DNA of 64,000 nucleotides, taken from Gigaspora margarita. Taxonomy: Eukaryota > Glomeromycota > Glomeromycetes > Diversisporales > Gigasporaceae. The notes beneath the pieces are model-generated. The model was given only the letters and a program-made list of their open reading frames with translations, did not search any database and had not been told where the DNA came from. Made by a program: the position numbers and the translations under genes. The stretch is from NCBI GenBank assembly GCA_009809945.1, contig WTPW01000945.1, forward strand, positions 199,649 through 263,648, in the 5' to 3' direction. Below are positions 36,846 through 48,296 of the stretch, piece by piece (positions within the stretch are counted from its first letter, which is position 1; each line of letters starts with the position of its first letter).

Positions 36846-37510
36846 AGGCTTTTACAAAAATTACCTATGCGATTTTAGAATTTTTTAAGGCTATAAAACC
36901 AATATTGCACAATTAGTGCTTGAACCGAAATCAGTATATGAAATTAGTATAATAAACCTGCTTTTAGAAAACATGCTTCATTTATACTTCACATGTGCTT
37001 GCTGCTAGCAGCAGGCCTTTAAAGTCAGATGGGTATGGGCCTGAGGGCCTGGGCCCAGGGTTGGCAATAGATATACTCCATTGAAAACTTGCAAACCAAT
37101 GGAGCCAATGGAACCAATGGAACCAATGGAGCCAATAGAGCCAATGGAATTAGTTATTAGTTATTAACAAATACTATATTATAAGCTAGTTGGCTTCTAT
37201 TGGCTCCATTCGCAAATTATTCTTAATGGAGCAATGGAGTGGTGCCAATGAAGTTGTTTTCTATTCACCCCAATGGATAAATGTGCCAACCCTGCCTGGG
37301 TCTGAGCCCATCAAAAAAATATTTGACTGACTTTAAAGGCCTGCTGCTAGTAGCAAGCACATGTGAGATATAAATGAAGCATGTTTTCCAGAAGCAGGTT
37401 TATTATACTAATTCCACATACTGATTTTGGTTCAAGTACCAATAGTGCAACATTGGTTTTATAGCCGTCAAAAATTCTAAAATCGCATGGGTAATTTTTG
37501 CAAAAGCCTA
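36846..37510. mobile_element. Nested TIR element, long arms
   Basis: Arms aggcttttacaaaaattacc (left) and ggtaatttttgcaaaagcct (right) are inverted. Pairing continues inward for about 200 bp, including 'catgtgcttgctgctagcag' and its inverse. It splits the hairpin of the surrounding element, so it is younger. It is itself split by the hAT-like element at 37056-37294. Confidence 0.8.
37056..37294. mobile_element. hAT-like MITE, 239 bp
   Basis: Ends CAGGGTTGGCA and TGCCAACCCTG are inverted repeats that fit the hAT consensus YARNG. 8-bp flanks cctgggcc (37048-37055) and cctgggtc (37295-37302) form a target duplication with one mismatch. The interior repeats 'ccaatggagccaatgga'. This is the innermost of at least four nested layers. 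Confidence 0.88.
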
Positions 37511-38247
37511 AAAAATTTCTCTAATTTGGATAAAAATTTTAGAGTATATGTATTTTGATTATCCAAATAAGTTTACTTAAATGATCATAATCGATTTACA
37601 TAGTAAAATTTAGATTTTACTATGTAATGACTACTTGTGATCGCTAAAAACCAATTTTATCCTAAAATATTTTAACAAAATTATATACAGTTTTTAAGCA
37701 ATTTTACAAGAACTACTGATCTGATTTAGCTGAAATTTTAACATAATATAGATCAATCTTATATCTATTTATATTAAAAATTTTAGCTCATTTTGATAAA
37801 TATTTATTAAGAATTCAAATTCAAATATTATAATTTTATTATAATAAAAATACTATTAGTATTATACTATATATATATATAGGATATGATAAAATAGGAA
37901 CTCTCACTTTTCTTATGATTTTGGGCTTTCTAGAATCCTCTTATTGAGAGAATCATTTTGGTAGTTAAATCATCAAACTTGGTCTAGTAGATCAAAAGTT
38001 ATTAATTATTAAATATTATTAATAAATTTATAATTTTGGTCAAAAATAATTTTTAACTTTGACTGGAATTATGAAATTTTGGCCGGAATTACATCTGATA
38101 CTTTAGCTAACCCACCCACCTACCCAGAAATTAGCTGATTTTTGGAAGCTTTCTAATTGATAAATTGGTTTATTTATATTTTGTAAAATTTAAATAAAAA
38201 TTAGTTGTAATTTAAAAAAGTTTTATTAGTAGCATATATTAGTTTTA

Positions 38248-39759
38248 ATATGGTGCACCATACACCGTGATGCACTCCTAAATCACGTGATATATAATTA
38301 GTGATAATTATCGATAATTACTGCTTTTGTTTTTTTTCTTCTATACTTGTACTAATACTACCATTTTCTGGATAAGGTATTGCCGCTCTCCCAATTTTGG
38401 TATTGTTATTATTATTATTGTTGGGTGTCGTCACTAGGTATCATTGTTTTGGTGTTCACTATGAAACTATCATTGGGTGCTGTTGTAATTTTTGTCATTC
38501 ACTTTGCTATTGCTTAACTATTTGCTTTGCCACTTGTTTTGTTCTGCTTGTCTTGCAGTTTGCTTTGTGTTGTTTGTTTTGCCGCCTTGCCACTTGCTTT
38601 GTATCGCTTGTTTTGTCGCTTGCTTTATGTCATGATTTCGCTAGTTGCACATACTTTCTAGTCGTTCTTGGGAATTGTACTACTATTTGTTGCCAGTATG
38701 GTGTGGTGCCATGCTTATAGTAGCATCACTTAGAGTTTGGTAAATATTTGCTAATTTTGCTGTACTGCGTTAGTGTCCTTCACTACAACTTTGGTTTATG
38801 TTTGTTAATTTTGCTGTGTGCATTTGCATTCTTTACCGCTGGTCTGTATAGTCATAACATGTATTTACTGGGTAGCATAAGAAGTCTTTTGATTTTTAGT
38901 AATAGGGTTAGTATTTAGAATTGGGATAGCTAAAGTTTAGTTGGATTTAGAGTTAGGGTGAGTTGTTTTAGCTAGCGGTTAGGATTAGGGTAGATGATTT
39001 TAGTTAGCAGTTAGGGTTAGAGTAGTTTTTAGAGTTAGGGTAAGAACTTATAAGTTAGTGGTTATTTGGGTATTTTTAGATTTCTTTTTTTTGTTTTTAG
39101 CTTGTAAAACTATTACTAATGGTTTTTTTGATTTGTTAAGGGCATTTATGAAATTTTTAGAGCATATAGTCTTTTTGTTTCAGCTAATAGACATATTTGG
39201 GAAGTATAACGAATGCATCATCGCTACTAGAGTCTAGTATTAGTGGTCACAACTGGTGGTATTGCTACTATTAGGAAAGATTTGGATTTTATCATATTTC
39301 TGTTGTATGTTGTCATTTGTGCACTATGTTGAGTGTTTTATTTACTACTTTTAATCTCGCATTAGTAATGAGTACTGCTTTTGTAGTTGGTATAAAAAGT
39401 GATTGTAATTATTATAATTTTGGTTTCATCATTTTTACTGTACGTACATCACTAGAGTGAATTTGCTATTGTGTAAATTCGTTGCAATAGTTAATTAGGG
39501 TTAGGTTCAGGTTACAGTTAGGTTCAGGTTAGGGTTAGGCTCAAGTAAAATAGATTTTTTTTGCCAACTGTATTGCTCAAAATGGTCATTACATGCAATT
39601 ATCTATATAAAAATAAATAAAATTTTAAATGACTACATTAGTACGTATTTGTTATATTTTTTAATACTGTAATAAATTAAAATGTAATTTTACTGATATT
39701 GTAACTGTATATTGATCATAATAATCACGTGATAAGGGGTGCACCAAAAAATAAAACCT
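38248..39759. mobile_element. 1.5-kb element with 9-bp target duplication
   Basis: GGTGCACC occurs near both ends (38252 and 39737). Each is followed inward by a cacgtgat(a/t)-containing stretch. The flanks share the 9-bp word TTAGTTTTA (38239-38247 and 39760-39768), and the host repeat is continuous when the element is removed (compare 54080-54120). 9-bp duplications suggest a Mutator-like origin. Internally it has a Leu/Cys-rich open frame (38397-38720), not considered coding, and degenerate ttagggtt words. Confidence 0.6.
38890..39545. repeat. Degenerate gttaggg/ggttag words
   Basis: Scattered 'gttagggt', 'ggttaggatt' and 'ggttcaggttagggttagg' motifs (mainly 38900-39030 and 39490-39545) resemble the fungal telomere unit. 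They are irregular and lie inside a mobile element. Confidence 0.5.
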
Positions 39760-40944
39760 TTAGTTTTATATAAAATTTTTAAAATATCATATAAAACTAT
39801 ATAAAAATGATCTACATACTCTCTACTTTTAAACAATCTTGTCTAAATTTAATATATATATTTTTTAAAAAAACAATATATTTTATAATTTATATACTAA
39901 GCTCAAATTAGATTTATTAAAATTAAAAGACAATCAAGTAGTATTATATAAAGATCTGAAAACTATAAGCTATTTTGGAACAAGCTTGTAATAATAAAAA
40001 AAATATATAATTTAAAAATTTTGTATTTGAATTTAAATTAAAATCAAATTATTGATTACAATATATATATATATCTTACCTGTAGTGTTCAATACCAGTA
40101 AATACAAATTATAATATACAAAATTTTTTTAATATTAGGGTTTGGGTTAGAATTCATGTTAAAGTTAGGTTAGAAGTTTGTTTATACCCAAATTTTACAA
40201 AAATTTTTTTTTGTTAGAATATGAAGATAGGTTTCTTAGATAAAATTTTTTGATATAGAAGTTTTTTGAAAAAATATCAATTTTTTCAAAAAAGTCAGGT
40301 TACACCTGATTGCATATTACACAAATTTATGTTTTTGATTAATCAAAACATATGGGCCCTCAGAAGTAAAAACCAGGGAATTTGGCTGATCACGGGTTTT
40401 GAGAAAATTAGCAAAAACTATTTTGTTACACAAATTAAAACAATCTAAAAATAGGTTATTTATGATTAACAAACCTGTTTAAACAGAATTATTAGATCTG
40501 TAGATCTGTATTACTATCAGTAAATCTCTATAAATCTATTTTTAAATTATAGCATCAAAAGCTTTTAACTATTGTATCAAAAAATTTATTAAGTAATCAG
40601 ACTTTCATTATTAAGTAAAAAAGATTGGGCCTAAAATTTTACACCTGATCAATCAAACAGATCAATTTTCAAAAAATAGTCAAATTCCGTGGTTTATACT
40701 TTTGAGAGCCCATATGTGGTATTAAACACTAGTGGTGTGCTTTATCAACGTCCATTGATTAAATCAAATCAAATCAAATTGCAAAACCCTCGTTATACTA
40801 TTAAACTGTTTTTTTTGTAAATAGTGCTTGTATTCAAATAAATGTATCTAGTTAACTATTAGATTATTTGAATAGCTAAATTATAAATTTAATAAATAGA
40901 ATATTAATAAGATATTTGGTTAACTTAAGATATACTATATAAGC
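39760..40944. other. AT-rich repeat remnants, no gene
   Basis: Holds the right end of the TTAA-family host repeat (ctctacttttaa at about 39820). The rest is AT-rich DNA whose 40900-40940 part (ggttaacttaagatatacta) recurs at 55060, there without the insertion. An open frame at 40266-40448 is unrecognised. Confidence 0.45.
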
Positions 40945-41362
40945 TAGTGTTGTACATGGACATGGACATGAACATGGATGTTCATGGACATGGACTGTTC
41001 ATATCCATGTCCATGTTCATAGACATGTCCATATTATGTCCATGTCCATAGACATGTCCATATTATGTTCATGTCCATGGACATGAACTGTTCATGTTCA
41101 TGAACATCCATGTCCATGTTCATGTACAACACTGAATTTGCTAACATAAATTTTAGCCAATAATGTGCTTGGACATTTGGACATTTTTTATAAATATTTG
41201 AACATTGTTCATGAATGTTTGTCCATATCCAAAGATTGAACTGGACATTTGTCTATGTACAATATTGATCATTGGTAATTATATGAACTGGACTTTTGGA
41301 CATTGTCCATGAACTGGACATGTCCAATAATTTGCTTGGACATATGTCCATGTACAACACTA
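40945..41362. mobile_element. hAT-like element, GTCCATG-rich interior
   Basis: Terminal repeats TAGTGTTGTACATGGACAT and its inverse (atgtccatgtacaacacta). 8-bp flanks atataagc (40937-40944) and atttaagc (41363-41370) match at 7 of 8. The interior is dominated by catggacatg palindromes. A related uninterrupted site exists at about 55060-55085. The ends are shared with the element at 48312-48591. Confidence 0.8.
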
Positions 41363-41940
41363 ATTTAAGCAATATTGAACAAATTAATAATTAACCAAAA
41401 ATTTGCTAGTCAAATTGGTCAATTGGTTAAACTAGTCAATTGAACAAGTTTATTATATAAAAATAATATATATAATATAATAAATTATATTTAATTAATG
41501 ATCTGCTAGTCAATTAGAAAATTTTTTATATTATAATATGATACAGATTATATATAATTAAAACCTGTATTGGAGTGTAGCAATATAGTGTAGTTGGGTG
41601 TTGTTACCCCCAAGCCTATGAAATGAGATAGCTCCATATTTAATTCCTATAGAAGGAAAGTTTCATCTTTAAAAATTACACTATTTGCATTATAGTATGA
41701 CTGCATAATTTTTGCGATACCAAATTAGTTTAAAAGATCTATAGCTTGTATTATACCAAATTATCAGAAGCAAGAGAAAAGAAAGCAACTAGATAACTAG
41801 GAACTAACTGACTTGGGTACTGTTATATAATGAAGAATAAGACACAGAAATTTTAAAAACAAAGCAAGAGCAAAAATGGGCTTGGCAAAGCCTAAGTGAA
41901 GAGATAGCAGAATTTTAATAGTACTATAGGAACTGGATAG

Positions 41941-42226
41941 TAGGGTTCCTCAAATTCAAATCAAATCAAATATTGGGTCAATTTGAATTTGATCAAATCA
42001 AATTGACCCTGATTTGAATTTGATTTGATTCGAATATTTGGATTTGAATTTGATTTGAATTTGAATTTTTAATAGTAATTTTCAAATCAAATCAAATATT
42101 TGTCAAATCAAATCAAATTTGGCCAGATTTGAATTTGATCAAATCAAATATTGTCAAATTTGAATTTGAATTTGATCAAATATTTGATTCAAATATTTGA
42201 AGATCAAATCAAATTGTGGAACCCTA
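41941..42226. mobile_element. hAT-like MITE with perfect 8-bp duplication
   Basis: Ends TAGGGTTCC and GGAACCCTA; the flanking 8-bp word ctggatag is perfect on both sides (41933-41940 and 42227-42234). The interior is built of caaatcaaat/atttgaattt words and is strongly self-complementary. No coding content. Confidence 0.92.
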
Positions 42227-42775
42227 CTGGATAGTGACTAACCAGAAGACTAGGCAGGCAAAAGCCTCTATAGCAAAGCTGCTCACCAACCTGGTTATAC
42301 TGTAGAAAAAGAAACTATGTTATAGAAATAGATATCAAGAAAAAAGAAACTATAAAGGCACCTTAGAATCTAACTGATCAATCCTTTCAGACCAACTAGA
42401 TTGGTAGTCTAGAATTCTGAGAAAAAGGATTCTGGTAGAAAAATAGTAGTACTGGGGTTTAGTAAACTTTGCAAAAATGAGAAGTAGATAACAGTAGTAG
42501 TTTAAGAATAATTTCTAACTACAAGTATAAGCCTCAGTAAATGTATAAGTTACTGAAGTATAAATGATACCGGTATTAGGACAGTGTTACCATACCAAGT
42601 TTCCTATTGAGAATAACAGAACTAGGCAGTATTGTCATGGAACAACTTTGAACAATAATTTGGACAATTTTGGACAATTTTGAAAATAGATAAAGTAAAA
42701 TTTCTTAAAATTTTATTAAGAACCTATTTTAATTTTAACTAAAATGGGTTCAGCACCTAAAAAAATATATAATTA

Positions 42776-42992
42776 CCGTAAAGTCCTGAATATAAGCAAC
42801 CCCTCGGATAACCTTGGATGGCCAAAATTCTTGTGATCTAGTGATTAGATCTGCATAATTTTGGTACCATTCGAATCATTTTGATAAGATGATTCGAATA
42901 GTACCAAAATTATGCAGATCTAATTACTAGATCACAAGAATTTTGGCCATTTGAGGTCATCCAAGGGGTTGCTTATTTTCAGGACTTTACAG
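42776..42992. mobile_element. 217-bp hairpin MITE with TA duplication
   Basis: Nearly the whole element is one palindrome. The left arm starts ccgtaaagtcctgaatataa and the right arm ends ttattttcaggactttacag, with the centre near 42885. It is flanked by TA (42774-42775 and 42993-42994). Confidence 0.9.
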
Positions 42993-43027
42993 TATATATT
43001 TTTAGATAGATTTATTAATTATTAAAG

Positions 43028-44286
43028 CGGGGGTGTAGTGACCTAGAGAAGTTGGTAAGTTGTCACACTCCAAGCGGCAGGTCTAGGGTTCAAATCCCAC
43101 TGGCGATACTTTGGAAAATAGGCCTGTATTACGGTAACCATTTCTCCTTGTAGGTCCTTTGGTACACCATCTTGAATGAGAACCATCGGGCGCACATAAA
43201 ATCCAAGGATCAGAAAATGAATACCTGTTTGGAAGTTCCGAGTGAGGAAGTAGCAAAGATCTTTAATGGTGCTAACCATAATAGAAATATCGAAAACTGG
43301 AGTCAGAGAACTGGATGACAAGATCCTCGAGGAGGGGGACCACCAACCTGGCTACCAGAGTCGCACCGGAGGAAAAAGGCATGTGTTTTGGCAGCATGTA
43401 CCAAGGGGAGGGAGTCCATTCGGCATCTAAAGCCAGGCCGATTGACCCTTCTGGACTAACTGGTTTAGAAGTTTGGGGATACCAAGGAAGGACCGATAGG
43501 AAGGTTGTAGTAGGTATCAGAATTGGAGTGAACCTCACAAGGGCAATACAGAACTTACCGGCCAATAAGAAGTAGAAGCATGGAGGCATGTACATATTAA
43601 GGCCTAACGGGCTTTAGGCATATCTATATGAGAGTCCTCGGACATTAAGAGAGGCCAGGACCACCAATACAGGATAGGCAGGTATAAGTGCATATAGAGT
43701 GTATCATGGTTCACCAGAACCTCATATTGCCATCTAACTATACCTGATAGCTAGAAGCATTTGCAAAACATGCCTGATCACTCATCACCATAGCAAGTAG
43801 TATAGTCATTCGCACATTACCGAATTTAGAACGCTAAATCTAGGGCCCCGAAGATGCAGGAAAATTAGCTAGTTGCGGCAGCATGCAGGCTTGAGATACT
43901 TACCCAATGTGGTAGAGGAAGCTGCATGGCTTGAGATATGAACTCCTGAGAAGTACACTAGTAGGGGACTCAGGTACACCAATTTGGAAGCATAAAGCGC
44001 CTATCTGGCAACTGACACCAAATTGAAAGTGATGATACTAGATAATGTGGGTAAAGTGATGGACATGTGAATACCAATTGCTGGTTGGAGAGGGACATAC
44101 AAATCCAGGTCAGCTATATAAATAGGAATATGGAAGGTTTTGGTCAGTTTAGATCATGGTTAAATTAGTCCAAGTCTCAGTGCTTAAGTAGATAGTATAA
44201 AAGATTGTACAGTGATATTGTAATGATCAATATATATATTCAATAAAGACCAGAGGCATGACCTCATCTTAACACAAAAAAAAAAA
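43028..44286 (+). mobile_element. tRNA-headed long retroposon, copy 2
   Basis: Same structure as the copy at 26068-27329: tRNA-like head with B box GGTTCAAATCC at about 43088, the same body landmarks (ccaaggatcagaaaatg, ggaggttgta-type stretch, ccaatacaggataggcaggt), the same end (aataaagaccagaggcatga) and poly(A). Flanked by attaattattaaag on both sides (43014-43027 and 44287-44300). Broken by stops in all frames. Confidence 0.9.
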
Positions 44287-44300
44287 ATTAATTATTAAAG

Positions 44301-45560
44301 TGAGGGTATAGCGACTTAGAGAAGTTGGTAAGTTGTCGCACCCTAAGCGGCAGGTCTATGGTTCAAATCCCACTGGCGATGCTTTGGAAAATAGGCCTGT
44401 ATTATAGTAACTATTTCTCCTCGTAGGTCCTTTGGTACACCATCTTGAATGGGAGCTGTCGGGCGTACATAAAATCCAAGGATCAGAAAATGGATACCCG
44501 TTTGGAAGTCCTGAGTGAGGAAGTAGCAAAAGATCTTTGACAGTGCTAACTATAATTGGAATATCAGAAACTGGAGTCGAAAAACTGGACGACAAGATCC
44601 TCAAGAAGGGGGTCCACCAACCTGGCTACCGAAGTCATACCAGAGGAAAAGGACATGTGTTTTGGCAGCATGTACCAAGGGAAGGGATCCATTTGGCACC
44701 TAAAGCTGGCCCGACCGACCCTTCCAGGCTAACTGGTTTGGAAGTTTGAGGATACCGAGGAAGGACCGATAGGAAGGTTGTAGTAGGTATCAGGATTGGA
44801 GTGAATCTCACAAGGGCAATACAGAACTTACTGGCTAATAATAAGTAAAAGCATGGAGGCATGTACGTGTCAAGGCCTAATGGGCACTAGATGTACCCAT
44901 ATGGAAGTTCTTGAATGTTAAGGGAGGTCAGAACTACCAATACAGGATAGGCAAGTATAAGTGCATGTAGAGTGCATTATGGTTCACCAGAGCCTCATGA
45001 TGCCATCCAACTATACCTAAAAGCTGGAAGCATTTGCAAAATATGCCTGGTCACTCGTCACCATAGCGGGAAATACAGTCATTCGCATATTACCAAATTC
45101 GGAATGCTAAATTCAGAGCCCTGAAGATGCAGGAAAATTGGCTAGTTGCGGTAGCATGCAGGCTTGAGATACTTACCCAATGTGGTAGAGCCAGATGCAT
45201 GGCTTGAGATATGAACTCCCGAGAAGTATGCTAGTAGGGGACTCAGATACACCAATTTGGAAGTATAAAGCACCTACCTGGCAACTGATACCAAATTGGA
45301 AGTGATAATACTAGATCATGTGGGTAAAGTGGCAGACATGTGAATACCAATTGTTGGTTGAAGAGGAACGTACAAATCCAGGTTAGTCATATAAATGAGA
45401 ATATGGAAGGTTTTGGTAGGTTTAGGTCATGGTTAAATAAGTTCAAGTCTTGGTGCTTAAGTAGATAGTATAAAAGATTGTATAGCGATGTTGTAATGAT
45501 CAATATACATTCAATAAAGACCAGAAGCATGACCTCATCTTAATATAAAAAAAAAAAAAA
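44301..45560 (+). mobile_element. tRNA-headed long retroposon, copy 3 (tandem)
   Basis: Directly follows copy 2 in the same orientation. It starts tgagggtatagcgacttaga, with B-box-containing 'ggttcaaatcccactggcga' at about 44360, and ends with poly(A) at 45547-45560. The left flank is the same 14-bp word that ends copy 2 (44287-44300), and the right flank is gttaattattaaag (45561-45574). Three copies of the target word therefore border two elements. Confidence 0.9.
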
Positions 45561-46116
45561 GTTAATTATTAAAGCCTGAATAAGCTTTGGACAATCTTGA
45601 ACATTTGGACAATTTTGGATATAAACAAGCCAAAAAAGACTGTAAACAGCCAAAACATACAATACTAGAACTAGGTATATCTGGCTAAGTTCTAAAATAA
45701 TAGAGAAGAATCCAGAATACTATGTTCTAGTGATACAAGATGGGTTGGCAAGAAAAACAAAGAACTGAGAATTTAAATATACAATGCTAGTATATGGATT
45801 GCAGGTATAATAGCTAGTATAAAACCTTCAGATGGCTACTTAAATAGATAACCAAAAGTTGTAGAGAAGCCTAGTTGTATTCTCGTTTATATAACAAATG
45901 CCAGTGATCCCTATATGGATCATCAATGCCTCTAATATTTTAAATAAAGTTCTAAGTCCCAAAGCAAGTACTTTTAAACCAAAAAAAATTAAAGCCTATA
46001 TTAAAATTTTTAGATTATATATAAAGTTGATAAATTTTTTATTAAATTTTATATAAAAATAGTACAAATTATAAAACAATACTATGAGTTCTCAATTATA
46101 AGGTTGTTAAATACTA

Positions 46117-46788
46117 CAGTCTTCCTTTTCTATAATCACCTCCTATATAATCACAACTCCCATACAGTCATATTAATTTTTGAGACAATTTATTAAAGGT
46201 AGGGGGTATGTCGATCATTTTTCATATGATCTTAGTGTCACAACGTGATTTTTACAAAAAATAGAAATATGCTACTAATAAAACTTTTTACCATTACAAT
46301 TAATCTTTATCAAATTTTTGTAGAAAATAGGTTAGATTATGTTCTTTATAGTAGTAAAAATTTTAACAAATAAAAACTTTAAAAAAAATGCACTTGTATA
46401 TATTATAAAGTTTTCCGGGGAGCCTCCAAATTTTCTGGGGTTATACAAGATTATTAAGTAAATATCATATGATCATCATATGATAAAATAATATCTAATC
46501 TTTAAATACATGTATCTCAATAAATATCTGCTCAATTTTGATGATTTTATTACTATTAGAATCAGAAAAACCTATTCTACAAAGTTTAATTAATTTTTAA
46601 AAACTGTTTACATAATAAAATATTTTTTAATATTCAAAAGAAAAAATAGTGACACAAAAATCATATGAAAAATGATCGACATACCCCCTACTCTTAAAAA
46701 CTTATAAAAAAAACTTCTATATAATCATACCTTTTATAATTACCAATTTACTTGATACAAACTGCGTGATTATAAAAGAGAAAGACTG
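46117..46788. mobile_element. Pogo-like element with TA duplication
   Basis: Ends CAGTCTTCCTTTTCTATAAT and attataaaagagaaagactg, flanked by TA (46115-46116 and 46789-46790). Almost all of its interior is a second element (46197-46693). Confidence 0.8.
46197..46693. mobile_element. TTAA-flanked MITE nested in the pogo-like element
   Basis: TTAA (46193-46196 and 46694-46697) borders inverted ends 'ggtagggggtatgtcgatca' and 'tgatcgacataccccctact', paired for about 40 bp up to gtgtcac. Best-preserved member of the family also seen at 836-885, 25363-25888, 39820 and 54150. Confidence 0.88.
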
Positions 46789-46878
46789 TATTATTTTTTG
46801 ATAAACTTTACTTTTTAAGCACATGGCTTTCATAAGTAATATTTTGAATAATTAAATTTAGTGAATTTAAACAATGTA

Positions 46879-47143
46879 CCGTAAACTGCCAAATAAAAGA
46901 CCCAGGTCTCTTACATCCTACCAATATTAAAACTTAATATTAGACCCTAGGTCTAGTACATAGTAGAAAGTTTGTACCATTAGAAGGAAAAGTTTAAATA
47001 GCATTATATTTTTTATTTATAGTAGGCAGCCTAGATATTTAAAAAAAACTGTATTTGGTTATTGTAGATTTTGAGATTTATATTCAGGTCTAGTATATAG
47101 GGGGTCTGATATCTGAGGTGGTCTTGTATATGGCAGTTTACAG
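46879..47143. mobile_element. 265-bp MITE with TA duplication
   Basis: Ends ccgtaaactgccaaataaaa and tggcagtttacag are inverted; TA flanks (46877-46878 and 47144-47145). The interior has words 'gacccaggtct' and 'ggtctagtatatag'. No coding content. Confidence 0.78.
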
Positions 47144-47515
47144 TATTTTGTATACTTTACTTTTAGCTTACTTTATTACTAAATTTGTATATTAGATATT
47201 TTTTTAATTTTTAAGTTTCAAAAGCATAGATAATAAAAATAATACCAGAAATAAAATCATAAGATATATATAACTATTAAACTATATTTATTGGTATTTG
47301 AGATCTACTAAGTACAGAAACATTTGATTGTTATCTAAAAAAATTATTTTTATAGCTATTTATCTGGCTTTGTATTAGTATTTAATCTGTTTCATTTTAT
47401 TTAGTCAGTAAATCCAGCTAATTACTTATTATGGCATGTTAAGTATATTTAATTCATCTATTGTGCAGTTAATACTCTATAAATACAATTTATAGAACCA
47501 AATATAGATATTTTA

Positions 47516-47682
47516 GGGGCATGCCATTTATCATGTAATTTTTACTATAGATATATGATCAGAGGTAGTGATTATGTCTATATGTTATATTAACCAATCT
47601 GAATTAAATAAAGTGATCACACTATACATAGATAAGAGTAGCTACTAAGTAAAAAATATTACGTAATAAATGGCATAGCCCT
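47516..47682. mobile_element. Short MITE (ggggcatgccatttat ends)
   Basis: Left end ggggcatgccatttatcatg and right end acgtaataaatggcatagcc are inverted with small mismatches. TA lies on both sides. Confidence 0.65.
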
Positions 47683-48296
47683 TACAAGAACTTTGTTCAG
47701 ATTTTGCTTTTGACAGAGATTTTGTATTTCATTAGATATTTTGTTAAATGTTTTGTTTTTATTAAGGATCTTGTTTTTTATTAAAATTTTATTACTTTTA
47801 TTTATTAATAAATTTGGTTTTATTTTTCATTATTTTTAAAACCACTTTATTTAACAACACTAGATATGATGAAATTTGTGCCAAAAAATTTTAGAGATAG
47901 AAAATGCTAATGGAATTGGAGTTGAAAAGAATAAATATAATAAAATCACTTATTACTAGAGTTGTTAATAGAGTACTTCAAACTATAATAAAATATATAA
48001 ACTACTTTAGTTTGAAACTAGAATAGTTTATATATTTTATTATAGTTTGAAGTACTCCATTAACAACTCTGCTTAGTACCATAAATCTGCAGAGATGGAA
48101 AATTTAGTAGAATATATGATGTTGAATATTGTTATCAAATTGAAATTGGAGTTGATAAGATGAATATATAAGAAATATACAATGTTGGATCTTGCTATCT
48201 AAATGAAATTGGAGTTGAAAAGAATGAACAGTATATTATTACAAATTTACAAAAATAGAAACATGAAGTTGAAAAAGCAAACATATAGAATTTATT

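Larger units (their letters stand above)
36480..37916. mobile_element. Disrupted copy of the agggaagtgca element
   Basis: Starts gagaagtgcagtaaatcatg and contains the hairpin arms agtcgctatatagtaaattc (36625) and actatgtaatgactac (about 37634). Between them lies an inserted element (36846-37510). The right end (ctctcacttttctta, about 37902-37916) is diverged, so the boundary is tentative. Confidence 0.55.
41570..45985 (+). mobile_element. Degraded retroposon subfamily 2, multiply interrupted
   Basis: The head-like sequence 'ggagtgtagcaatatagtgt' (41572) and body words matching the 52734-54001 copy (ctcaccaacctggttatact, accaagtttcctattgagaa) are followed after a 3-kb interruption by the tail at 45660-45985 (gatacaagatgggttggcaa ... 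aaagcaagtacttttaaacc and poly(A)). Interruptions: hAT-like MITE 41941-42226, and a block of about 42640-45650 that itself carries the hairpin MITE and the tandem retroposon pair. Confidence 0.7.

Noticed and set aside
38397-38720. 107-codon Leu/Cys-rich open frame
   Set aside because: Low-complexity sequence from a t/g/c-rich stretch within a mobile element; no conserved pattern.
39490-39545. Interstitial telomere
   Set aside because: Only a few irregular ggttaggg-like words inside a mobile element; no tandem array.
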